DNA from: Aurantibacter crassamenti | Lineage (GTDB): Bacteria; Bacteroidota; Bacteroidia; Flavobacteriales; Flavobacteriaceae | Assembly (NCBI RefSeq): GCF_016811105.1 | Contig: NZ_JAFBGM010000001.1 | Location: forward strand, 1,073,126-1,137,125 | DNA length: 64,000 nucleotides | Direction of reading: 5' to 3' | Shown here: positions 35,842 through 43,425 of the stretch, one piece after another | Position numbering within the stretch: position 1 is the first letter of the stretch | How the letters are laid out: the number at the start of each line of letters is the position of its first letter | The notes under the pieces: model-generated | Database searches by the model: none | What the model was told of the DNA's origin: nothing | Seen by the model: only the letters and a program-made list of their open reading frames with translations | Translations under genes and position numbers: made by a program

Positions 35842-35870
35842 ATGTAAATTTAATGTTACTAAAATGTTGT
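35842..35870. promoter_or_regulatory. Three 7-bp half-sites on an 11-bp period (Pho-box-like)
   Basis: ATGTAAA (35842), ATGTTAC (35853) and ATGTTGT (35864) are each separated by 4 AT-rich bases, the geometry of PhoB boxes. They sit in the 335-bp divergent region 35590-35924, about 55 bp before the YwqK-like gene and 250 bp before the porin. A TATCTTTA -7-like element at 35890 lies at suitable distance for the rightward gene. Nothing else was recognised in this region. Confidence 0.6.
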
Positions 35871-35889
35871 GTGAACATTATCTAATTCT

Positions 35890-35897
35890 TATCTTTA
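35890..35897 (+). promoter_or_regulatory. Candidate -7 element before the YwqK-like gene
   Basis: TATCTTTA matches 7 of 8 positions of TAnnTTTG, 19 bp downstream of the 11-bp-repeat array and 30 bp before the ATG at 35928. Confidence 0.45.
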
Positions 35898-35927
35898 AAT
35901 AATATTGAAATTAAAAATCAGATTGTG

Positions 35928-36284
35928 ATGAAAAAAATACTTTTAATTCTTGCTATAGTATTGGTGTCTAGTTCAGCTTTTTCTCAAAAAGCAAAAGAGA
36001 TGAAATTAAATAATGAAACCAATTTAATTGAAGCTACATATTATCATGAAAATGGTGAAATTAGTCAGCAAGGAACATTTAATCTGGACAAAAAATTACA
36101 TGGCGATTGGATTAGTTATAATGATAAGGGAGATAAAGTTTCACAAGGAGCTTATGTAAACGGAGTTAAAACAGGTAAATGGCAATTTTGGAACGATGGT
36201 TCTATGAAAGAAGTTGAGTTTAGTGATAATGCAATTGCTAGTGTTATAAATAAAGAAAATTCTGCACGAGTTAGTAAAAATTAA
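35928..36284 (+). CDS. Secreted YwqK/MORN-repeat protein
   Basis: The protein is about 118 residues with a signal peptide (to AFSQ, about residue 20), then three MORN-variant units of the YwqK family: YYHENGEISQQGTF, LHGDWISYNDKGDKVSQGAY, and KTGKWQFWNDGSMKEVEF. The start at the ATG at 35928 is preferred to a GTG one codon upstream. Such proteins are often labelled toxin-antitoxin YwqK antitoxins, but no toxin gene is adjacent and it is exported, so that label is misleading here. Possibly controlled by the Pho-box-like array upstream. Confidence 0.8.
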   Translation: MKKILLILAIVLVSSSAFSQKAKEMKLNNETNLIEATYYHENGEISQQGTFNLDKKLHGDWISYNDKGDKVSQGAYVNGVKTGKWQFWNDGSMKEVEFSDNAIASVINKENSARVSKN

Positions 36285-36296
36285 ATTTAGTATCAA

Positions 36297-36339
36297 GGCA
36301 TAAAAAAATCCGCTGTTTCGCAGCGGATTTTTTTATGCC
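36297..36339. terminator. Bidirectional terminator
   Basis: A perfect 19-bp stem with seven A/T pairs in each arm and a TTTCG loop serves the convergent YwqK-like and regulatory-like-domain genes. Confidence 0.92.
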
Positions 36340-36354
36340 TTGTTTTTATTAAAG

Positions 36355-36750
36355 TTACTTTCTGTCAGCAATAGTTGAAAGAGCAACAATTTTATCTTCG
36401 TTTTTTATAGTAGTTTCCATCGAAACTTCATCATAATCAAACGTAATAGCGGTTAATGTTTCTTGTATTTCAGTAGTTTCGTCTGCTTTAACACGAATCA
36501 GAATCTCTTTTGTGTCATAACCTGCAAAGCTGATTTGAATAGTATATTCGCCTGGAACAACATCATTAATTTCAAAATTTCCGAATAAGTTAGTTTGTTC
36601 GGCAGATTTAGCTCCTTTTAATGAAATATTAGCGAACAAAAGAGGTTCATTATTCATTTCTTGATCAAGTACAGTACCTCTAATTGCTCCATTTTGTGCA
36701 AAAACACTCGTGGCGAAAAGAAGAGTTGCGAAGACTAATAAAATTTTCAT
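36355..36750 (-). CDS. Stand-alone carboxypeptidase-regulatory-like domain protein
   Basis: The 131-residue protein has a signal peptide (to FAQ, about residue 19). A single CarbopepD_reg-type beta-sandwich follows: AIRGTVLDQEMNNEPLLFAN, NLFGNFEINDVVPGEYTIQIS, FAGYDTKEI. This is the same module that opens the TonB receptor at 39016-41856 (GTITDKEYNNEPLPFANV), including the NNEPL-FAN segment, but without plug or barrel. It could be a truncated receptor head, a decoy, or a partner protein. It has its own terminator and its own 11-bp-repeat array upstream, so it is a separate transcript. Confidence 0.8.
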   Translation of the reverse strand: MKILLVFATLLFATSVFAQNGAIRGTVLDQEMNNEPLLFANISLKGAKSAEQTNLFGNFEINDVVPGEYTIQISFAGYDTKEILIRVKADETTEIQETLTAITFDYDEVSMETTIKNEDKIVALSTIADRK

Positions 36751-36786
36751 TGCATTGAAATTTAAAGCTGCAAAGAAAACGTACTA

Positions 36787-36837
36787 GTGTAAAGATAAAG
36801 TTAGGTGTAAGTTACTAGTAGGTTGTAAAAAGGTTAA
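36787..36837. promoter_or_regulatory. Five half-sites on an exact 11-bp period (Pho-box-like array)
   Basis: GTGTAAA (36787), AAGTTAG (36798), AAGTTAC (36809), AGGTTGT (36820) and AGGTTAA (36831) follow each other with 4-bp spacers. They start 37 bp upstream of the stand-alone regulatory-like-domain gene. Read on the coding (minus) strand they are TTAACCT/TTTACAC-type half-sites, like the PhoP boxes of Bacillus. Confidence 0.65.
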
Positions 36838-36878
36838 GAAGTTTGGTTTAAGAGATTAAAATTTCGTGGTATAAAAAA

Positions 36879-36908
36879 GAAAACCCCGCTTTACAGCAGG
36901 GCTTTCAG
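36879..36908 (-). terminator. Intrinsic terminator of the TonB receptor/beta-helix operon
   Basis: On the minus strand, AAAGCCCTGCT pairs with AGCGGGGTTTT (two G-T wobbles) around a GTAA loop, followed by a T-rich run. Confidence 0.7.
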
Positions 36909-36924
36909 TGGTATTTAATTGCGA

Positions 36925-38790
36925 CTAGTTTATAGCCCAATCAAACGTAGTAAGGTCAACTTTAGTTCCAGAAGTATATGGTCCTTCTACGGTAGCGTCG
37001 GCTCCGTCTATTTGAACATTAGCCAAAGGCCCATTATCTTTCATATCAATTAAAGTAGCATAGCCTTCTAAATAAAGGTTTGTTATTGTTGCACCTGAGG
37101 TAGCTTTGAATTGTAAAGCTGTACCATCAACAGATGAAATTGCTGTTAGGTTAACGAATTTAGGATTTCCGTTTGCCTTATCGCCTTCAAGAGCAGTTGA
37201 GAAACCTTCAGCAGTATGTGAGATATATGCATTGGTAACAGTACCATTCCATCCTTCTGTCCAGTCGATAGAATCGTCTTGGTTGTTTTCAAAATAAAGG
37301 TTAGAAGCAGAAACTGTTCCTCCAAAAAATTCAACACCATCATCGTCACCATCAATCATTGCAACATTGTCAATTGTAGTTTCAGAACCAACAGCGTATA
37401 ATGTTAAACCATTGTATTGCGATTCAGCATCAATTTGAGCACCCGCATGTTTGATAATTAAATACGAAATAGAACCAGAATTATCGGTATCATTCGAACC
37501 GCCGTATTTAAAATTCCCAACTTCCGCAGTAGCATCTATACCTTCTGTGGTAGTGGCATCACCTAATAATACCAATCCACCCCAGTCTCCTGATTCTCCA
37601 CCAGAAGATTGTAAAGTAACAGGTGCTGAAGCAGTACCTTGAATATCAATTTGAGCACCTTTTTGTACTACGATATATGTTGAAGTTTCATCACCAGTTT
37701 CAACCAATGCATTAATAGTAGTTCCAGCAGGTATAGTTAATTTAGCACCAGATTCAATGCTAAGGCTTTTATCAAGAATGTATTCATTAGCAGCATCTAA
37801 AGTCATGTCGCTAGTAATAGTTCCAGTTAAAGTGATTGATTGTGGTTCAACTACAGTATCAGAGTTAACCCAATCAAACTTTGCGATATCAACTTTAGTT
37901 CCAGAAGTGTAAGGTCCTTCAACAGTAGCATCAGCGCCATCAATTTGAACATTTGCTAACGGACCATCATCTTTCATGTCTATTAAAGTGGCATAACCTT
38001 CTAAGTAAAGATTAGTAATAGTTGCACCTGAAGTAGCTTTAAATTGTAATGCTGTACCGTCAACTGAAGATATTGCTGTTAAATTAACAAACATTGGATT
38101 TCCATTTGCCTTATCACCTTCAAGAGCGGTAGAGAAACCTTCTTCTGTGTGAATAATATAGGCATCAGTTACAGTACCATTCCATCCTTCTGTCCAATCG
38201 ATAGAATCGTCTTGGTTGTTTTCAAAATAAAGGTTAGATGCAGAAACTGTTCCCCCAAAAAATTCAACACCATCATCGTCACCATCAATCATGGCAACAT
38301 TTTCAATTGTAGTTTCAGAACCAACAGCGTATAATGTTAAACCATTGTATTGCGATTCAGCATCAATTTGAGCACCAGCGTGTTTGATAATTAAGTACGA
38401 AATTGAACCTGAATTGTCATTATCAGTTGATCCACCATATTTAAAGTCACCTACTTCAGCAGTAGCATCAATACCTTCTGTAGTAGTTGCATCACCTAAT
38501 AAAACTAAACCACCCCAATCACCAGAATTTCCACCTGAAGATTGCATAGTTACTGGTGCTGCAGCAGAACCTTGAATATCAATTTTTCCACCTTTTTGAA
38601 CTACGATATAGGTAGAAGTCTCATCACCAGTTTCTACCAATGCATTAATGGTTGTACCTGCAGGTATTGTTAATGTTGCACCCGCTTCAACACTAAAACT
38701 CTTGTCTAATGTGTATGTTTTAGAAGCATCTAAAGTTCTATCTTCAGTAAGCGTACCATTTAAGGTTGTATTCTCTGTTGGTTCTTCTTC
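36925..38790 (-). repeat. Tandem 933-bp coding duplication
   Basis: The two modules are offset by 933 bp; for example 37241 onward matches 38174 onward with only a few substitutions over more than 100 bases. High nucleotide identity indicates recent duplication or ongoing gene conversion. Confidence 0.85.
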
Positions 38791-38976
38791 GCAAGCGGTA
38801 CAAGAACCACCGCAGTCAATACCTGTTTCATCACCGTTTTTAATACCATCAGTACAAGTTGGGTCTACCGCGTCTGGACCTGGATCTACAACGTTATCAT
38901 CGCTACTACAGCTTGCAAGAGCAATTGCAAAGGCCATAATAAAAACCTTGGAAATTTTTGTGATTTTCATTTTCAT
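36925..38976 (-). CDS. Beta-helix lipoprotein with a duplicated 311-residue module
   Basis: The 683-residue lipoprotein (lipobox ALASC, about Cys23) has a Cys-rich spacer CTDGIKNGDETGIDCGGSC. Two tandem, nearly identical modules of about 311 residues follow, each with LDKS-S-E-GA-LTIPAGTTINAL at the front, then repeated right-handed beta-helix-like coils rich in Asp/Gly (DGDDDGVEFFGGT, NNQDDSIDWTEGWNG). It starts 39 bp after the TonB receptor stop, so the two are one operon; this layout recalls receptor/surface-lipoprotein pairs that capture a ligand for outer-membrane import. Ligand unknown. The module duplication is recent, judging by DNA identity. Confidence 0.82.
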   Translation of the reverse strand: MKMKITKISKVFIMAFAIALASCSSDDNVVDPGPDAVDPTCTDGIKNGDETGIDCGGSCTACEEEPTENTTLNGTLTEDRTLDASKTYTLDKSFSVEAGATLTIPAGTTINALVETGDETSTYIVVQKGGKIDIQGSAAAPVTMQSSGGNSGDWGGLVLLGDATTTEGIDATAEVGDFKYGGSTDNDNSGSISYLIIKHAGAQIDAESQYNGLTLYAVGSETTIENVAMIDGDDDGVEFFGGTVSASNLYFENNQDDSIDWTEGWNGTVTDAYIIHTEEGFSTALEGDKANGNPMFVNLTAISSVDGTALQFKATSGATITNLYLEGYATLIDMKDDGPLANVQIDGADATVEGPYTSGTKVDIAKFDWVNSDTVVEPQSITLTGTITSDMTLDAANEYILDKSLSIESGAKLTIPAGTTINALVETGDETSTYIVVQKGAQIDIQGTASAPVTLQSSGGESGDWGGLVLLGDATTTEGIDATAEVGNFKYGGSNDTDNSGSISYLIIKHAGAQIDAESQYNGLTLYAVGSETTIDNVAMIDGDDDGVEFFGGTVSASNLYFENNQDDSIDWTEGWNGTVTNAYISHTAEGFSTALEGDKANGNPKFVNLTAISSVDGTALQFKATSGATITNLYLEGYATLIDMKDNGPLANVQIDGADATVEGPYTSGTKVDLTTFDWAIN

Positions 38977-39015
38977 AATAATTGATTTTTAAAGGTTTAA
39001 TTGTTGTTTTAGTAT

Positions 39016-41856
39016 TTAAAATTTATAGTTGACTCCTAAACTGATTCCCATGCCTGATTTGTATGAAAGAACCGTTTCATTCCTTTCAATACCAGAATTG
39101 ATATTCTTAATAAGTTGTGTTTGTTTGATTTCAGGATTCGATAAGTTTTGACCTTTTAAGGATAATTTCCAGTGTTCACCAAGCTCTTTACTAATCAAAG
39201 CATTCACAACTACAAAGCCGTTTTCTATGATAGCATCGTCATAAAATATATCTCTGTTAGTTTGATCAGTAGGTACCCCTAATGCATAAATTTTATCAGA
39301 AGCATAGTTTGCTGTTAATGATGCTGCAAAAGGATTTTCATTAGCAGATTCAAAATTTAGACTTGTATTGAAAATCCAATCAGATGCGCCTTGTAAATCG
39401 GTTTTGGTAATGCCTTTGTATTGAAAACTTCTTAAAAGTCGACCAGTATCGTCATAAACTTCTTTTAAGTCTTGTGTGTGCCACATTCTTGTAACATTAA
39501 ATACCAAGTTTAAATTAGAACCCGAAATATCACCAGTTTCGTCATTAGTAATTGGGCTAATCAAGTCTAATTTCGTTTCCGCTTCAAGTCCAAAAATTTC
39601 AGCTTTTTCAGCAGAATTGAAATAAGAGAATATACCAGCAGAACCTCTTTCTCTTACGCGGTTGATTGGGTCAGCAATATCCTTGTAAAATGCTGCAAAT
39701 GATACCAATTGACCTGCCGAAGGAAAATATTCATATTTTAAATCGAGGTTGATATTGGTTGATGCAATCAAATCTGTGTTACCACGTGTTATTTGACCCG
39801 TAGGCGATACATAGTTAAAAGGTGCTATCTCTTTAAATTCAGGTAGTGTAATCGTTTTGCTAAAAGCGAAACGTAAAGCATTCAATTCGTTCAGCGAGTA
39901 TTTGATGTTTAAACTAGGATATAAATTGTTGTAATCTTGTTCGCTTACGCCAGTTCTTGGGTTTAAGTTACCGATGTCATAGTTTACACTGATATCATCA
40001 ATTTGATAACGCAGGCCTAAATCGAAATTCCATTTTTTGATACCATAATTAAAATCAACATATGCGCCTGTAGAATTTAAATTACCGAGGTAGATATCTT
40101 TTCGTTCTCCGTTCGCATTACTTCCTAAAAGGTTTATTTCTAAAAGTCCTGCATCGAAATTTGATTGTCTAAAAATGCTGCCAAGATTATCGATTGAATT
40201 GGGGTGTATGGTATTTGTTCTTCTTTCTTCTACACCAACAAATTGAGAACTAAAATCTCTTTCTTTTGTACGATACGATGCACCTAGTTCAACTTTGAAT
40301 GTTTTATCCTCTTCATCAATAAACTGATGAACATCTTTGATGAAACCATTGAATTCATTGTCTTGTATTTCTTGACTAGACTTTCGCTGTTGAAATCCGC
40401 CATTTCGCGCCAATTGCACATCAAAATCAGGCTCCGAATTATTAGGGTCCCAGTTTACTTCATTTCTGATACGGTTTGGTTCATCCGCATTAAGTAGGTT
40501 GTATCCTCCAGCCCAGTCTAAAGTGTTTTTTTCACCGAAACGGTGTGTACCTAAAAGTTGCGTAACAATAAGACGTGTTTGTTTTGTATTCTGATCACGT
40601 ATGAATTGAAATAAACCTTCAGCTGGTGCAGTTTCTTCAAAAATGGTAGCTTCTCCGTTACGACCACCTTCAAAAACAATTTCATCAAGTTTGTTAACGA
40701 AGAATGTACTTGACTTAATCTTGTTTTTATCATTAGCGAAAAAAGCTAAGTCTAAAAGAGCAGTATTAACCACCTTTCTACTGTATGTAGTTGCATCAGT
40801 AATGGTGTCATCAATAGAGTTTGATCTGAATTGACGAAATAATCCTTCTTTATAATCGTGCGATTGCGAATGTGATGCTGTAAAGAATACAGCCAATTTT
40901 TCTTTGATTTTTTTTCCAGCGGCTATAGAATAGGAATAGTTCATTGGGGTCTCTTGTTGCAGCGTATTCCAGCCTTGCTGTGTAATAAGGTCTTGGGTGT
41001 TTAAGCTTTGAGCGTAAAATCCGTAATCAGTATTTCTTGAATTCGGAGACACTTTAAAATTATTCCAAACACCACTTTTAGCTACGTTACTGTTTACGCC
41101 ACCTGAAACACCAATGCTTAATTCACTTGAACCGCTAAGTTCTCTTGATGCAATATTTATAGTCCCAGAAGCTTCATCGGCCGAACCAGTTGCAGAGTAG
41201 GTTTTGCTAATACTTACATTTTGTAATACTCTAGTTGGGAACAGCGACAAATCGATATTTTTTTTATCGATATCGTCTGAAGGCACAGTTAAGCCATTTA
41301 ATGTTGTAAACAAATATCTATCCCCTAAACCACGCACAAAAACATCGCCTGAAGCTTCGCTGCTAGTTACTCCAGAAATTTTTGTAGTGGCGGCTGCCGC
41401 ATCTGAAACACCTATTTTACCTAGTTCTTGTGCTCCAATACTCTCTTTAATTTCAATAGCTCTTTTCTGATCAAGTAAAAGTGCGGTTTCTGAATCTTTA
41501 CGAGCAACTGTAGTAACCACTACCTCATCTAATGCTAAACCTTCATTAGCAGACATAGGTATGTCAATGGTTGTTACTTTACCAGCTTCAACGTTTACAT
41601 CAGGAACCTCTACAGTTTCATAACCTAAAAAGCTGTAAACTACAATGTAAGTGCCTGGCTCAATATTAGCCAGCTCATACAAGCCATCAAAGTCTGAAGT
41701 TGTGCCTATGGTAGTGCTTTTTATGAGCACATTTGCAAATGGCAAGGGCTCGTTATTATATTCTTTATCGGTAATGGTGCCTACTATACTACCTGTTTCT
41801 TGTCCTGTAACATGGACGAAGGCCAGAAATATCAGGCCAATTAAAATTTTCTTCAT
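39016..41856 (-). CDS. TonB-dependent outer-membrane receptor with regulatory-like head domain
   Basis: The protein is about 946 residues from the Met codon at 41856 (MKKILIGLIFLAF); an upstream ATG at 41895 would put 13 extra residues before the signal peptide. It has a signal peptide to VTGQ, a carboxypeptidase-regulatory-like domain (GSIVGTITDKEYNNEPLPFANV), a linker LALDEVVVTT, then a plug (IGVSDAAAATTKISGVTSS ... VFVRGLGDRYLFTTLNG) and a 22-strand-type barrel ending in the aromatic VNYKF. It imports a ligand at the expense of TonB energy. Operon with the beta-helix lipoprotein. The Pho-box-like pair upstream suggests phosphate control, so an organophosphate or other phosphorus source is a candidate ligand. 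Confidence 0.88.
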   Translation of the reverse strand: MKKILIGLIFLAFVHVTGQETGSIVGTITDKEYNNEPLPFANVLIKSTTIGTTSDFDGLYELANIEPGTYIVVYSFLGYETVEVPDVNVEAGKVTTIDIPMSANEGLALDEVVVTTVARKDSETALLLDQKRAIEIKESIGAQELGKIGVSDAAAATTKISGVTSSEASGDVFVRGLGDRYLFTTLNGLTVPSDDIDKKNIDLSLFPTRVLQNVSISKTYSATGSADEASGTINIASRELSGSSELSIGVSGGVNSNVAKSGVWNNFKVSPNSRNTDYGFYAQSLNTQDLITQQGWNTLQQETPMNYSYSIAAGKKIKEKLAVFFTASHSQSHDYKEGLFRQFRSNSIDDTITDATTYSRKVVNTALLDLAFFANDKNKIKSSTFFVNKLDEIVFEGGRNGEATIFEETAPAEGLFQFIRDQNTKQTRLIVTQLLGTHRFGEKNTLDWAGGYNLLNADEPNRIRNEVNWDPNNSEPDFDVQLARNGGFQQRKSSQEIQDNEFNGFIKDVHQFIDEEDKTFKVELGASYRTKERDFSSQFVGVEERRTNTIHPNSIDNLGSIFRQSNFDAGLLEINLLGSNANGERKDIYLGNLNSTGAYVDFNYGIKKWNFDLGLRYQIDDISVNYDIGNLNPRTGVSEQDYNNLYPSLNIKYSLNELNALRFAFSKTITLPEFKEIAPFNYVSPTGQITRGNTDLIASTNINLDLKYEYFPSAGQLVSFAAFYKDIADPINRVRERGSAGIFSYFNSAEKAEIFGLEAETKLDLISPITNDETGDISGSNLNLVFNVTRMWHTQDLKEVYDDTGRLLRSFQYKGITKTDLQGASDWIFNTSLNFESANENPFAASLTANYASDKIYALGVPTDQTNRDIFYDDAIIENGFVVVNALISKELGEHWKLSLKGQNLSNPEIKQTQLIKNINSGIERNETVLSYKSGMGISLGVNYKF

Positions 41857-41952
41857 TTTGTTTTTTACTACGTTTGTTATTAAATACCGGGGCAAAAGAA
41901 CTCATGTATTGTAAAAGTGGTGTGATGTGTGTATTAAATGTGTATTGCATTT

Positions 41953-41989
41953 ATGTTAGCTAAAGGTTAGTACATTAATAAAATGTTAA
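41953..41989. promoter_or_regulatory. Two 11-bp-period repeat pairs upstream of the TonB receptor (Pho-box-like)
   Basis: ATGTTAG-CTAA-AGGTTAG (41953 and 41964) and ACATTAA-TAAA-ATGTTAA (41972 and 41983) are two pairs, each with an 11-bp period. The first pair is nearly identical to the one before PiT. It lies between the divergent TonB receptor and dgt genes. Confidence 0.6.
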
Positions 41990-42053
41990 GTAGTTGCTTT
42001 TAATTTTTTAGCACACCTGCAAAAAGATGTATCTTGCATACAAATTATTCTCA

Positions 42054-43397
42054 ATGAACTGGGAAGAGTTACTCTCTCTAAAGCGCCAAGGCGATACCAA
42101 TAAAAGACTACGTAAAGAACAAGATGAAACTCGTTTAGGTTTCGAGGTAGATTATGATCGCATTATATTTTCTTCTGCCTTTCGTAGTTTACAAGACAAG
42201 ACACAAGTAATTCCACTTTCAAAAACCGATTTTGTTCACACTCGATTGACACATAGTCTTGAGGTTTCAGTTGTAGGTAGAAGTTTAGGAAGAATTGCTG
42301 GAAAAAAAATTCTAGAAAAGCATCCACATTTAAGTGAAGTTCACGGGTATAGATTCAATGATTTTGGAGCCATTGTTGCGGCTGCAGCTTTGTCACATGA
42401 TATTGGCAATCCACCTTTTGGCCATAGTGGCGAACAGGCAATTGGTGAATTTTTTAAAAATGGAAATGGTCAAAAATACCAATCAGTCTTATCTGATAAA
42501 GAGTATCAAGATTTAATTGATTTTGAAGGTAATGCTAATGGGTTTAAGTTGCTTACTGAGTCTAGAGAAGGTGTTGCTGGTGGATTACGATTGAGCTATG
42601 CTACATTGGGTGCGTTTATGAAGTATCCTAAAGAATCGTTGCCGAAAAAGCCCACCAAACATATTGCCGACAAAAAATTTGGCTTTTTTCAATCAGAAAA
42701 AGACACATTTAAAAATATCGCTAGTGAGCTTGGTTTAAAACAAACTAGAAATGGAGCAGATGTTTCTTATGCGAGACATCCATTAACTTTTTTGGTTGAG
42801 GCTGCTGATGATATTTGTTATACTATTATTGATTTTGAAGATGGTATTAATCTTGGATTAATTTCTGAGGAATATGCTTTAGAGTATTTGATTAAACTAG
42901 TAAAGAATAACATCAATACTAAAAAGTATCATTCACTTAAATTCAAAGCAGATCGTTTAAGCTATTTACGGGCTTTAGCCATAAGTACATTAATTGGCGA
43001 TGCCGTAAATATTTTTATAGAAAATGAAGAGGCAATCTTAAATGGAGATTTTGATGTTTCCTTGCTAGATAAAAGTACATATGAGGCACAGATAAGAGAT
43101 ATTATTTCTTTAAGCGTTGAAAAGATTTATCGTTCATCTGAAGTTTTAGAAAAGGAAATAGCGGGATACAAAATTATCTCAGATATTTTGAATGTTTACA
43201 CAGGTGCACTCATAAGAGAAAAAGAAAATCAGGCCTCTAATTATGATAAATTAATGCTGCAAACCTTCCCGAAGCAGTATCATAATGAAGACGCTTCTAT
43301 CTATAACATACTATTAAATTGTTGTTGTTACGTAGCTAGTTTGTCTGATAGTGCTGCTGTGCACATCCATAGAAAAATATCTGGCTTAGAAATTTAA
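42054..43397 (+). CDS. dgt: Deoxyguanosinetriphosphate triphosphohydrolase
   Basis: The 447-residue HD-domain enzyme hydrolyses dGTP to deoxyguanosine and triphosphate. It has the N-terminal RLRKEQDETRLGFEVDYDRI region, metal ligands H67 (in THSLEVS) and H115-D116 (in SHDIGNPPFGHSGE), and a late Asp in the HPLTFLVEAADDICY segment. The start at 42054 (MNWEELLSL) matches the family; an in-frame ATG at 42027 would add nine residues. A TATCTTGC -7-like element lies at 42030, which also argues for the later start. Confidence 0.93.
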   Translation: MNWEELLSLKRQGDTNKRLRKEQDETRLGFEVDYDRIIFSSAFRSLQDKTQVIPLSKTDFVHTRLTHSLEVSVVGRSLGRIAGKKILEKHPHLSEVHGYRFNDFGAIVAAAALSHDIGNPPFGHSGEQAIGEFFKNGNGQKYQSVLSDKEYQDLIDFEGNANGFKLLTESREGVAGGLRLSYATLGAFMKYPKESLPKKPTKHIADKKFGFFQSEKDTFKNIASELGLKQTRNGADVSYARHPLTFLVEAADDICYTIIDFEDGINLGLISEEYALEYLIKLVKNNINTKKYHSLKFKADRLSYLRALAISTLIGDAVNIFIENEEAILNGDFDVSLLDKSTYEAQIRDIISLSVEKIYRSSEVLEKEIAGYKIISDILNVYTGALIREKENQASNYDKLMLQTFPKQYHNEDASIYNILLNCCCYVASLSDSAAVHIHRKISGLEI

Positions 43398-43425
43398 TTG
43401 AATTGTTCAAAGTATTTAGGCCAAT

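Noticed and set aside
35928-36284. Toxin-antitoxin module with a YwqK antitoxin
   Set aside because: The protein has a signal peptide and no adjacent toxin gene; the antitoxin label for this family is generic.
37106-38992. Several plus-strand frames opposite the beta-helix lipoprotein
   Set aside because: They are mirror images of the duplicated module and repeat in pairs at the same 933-bp offset.
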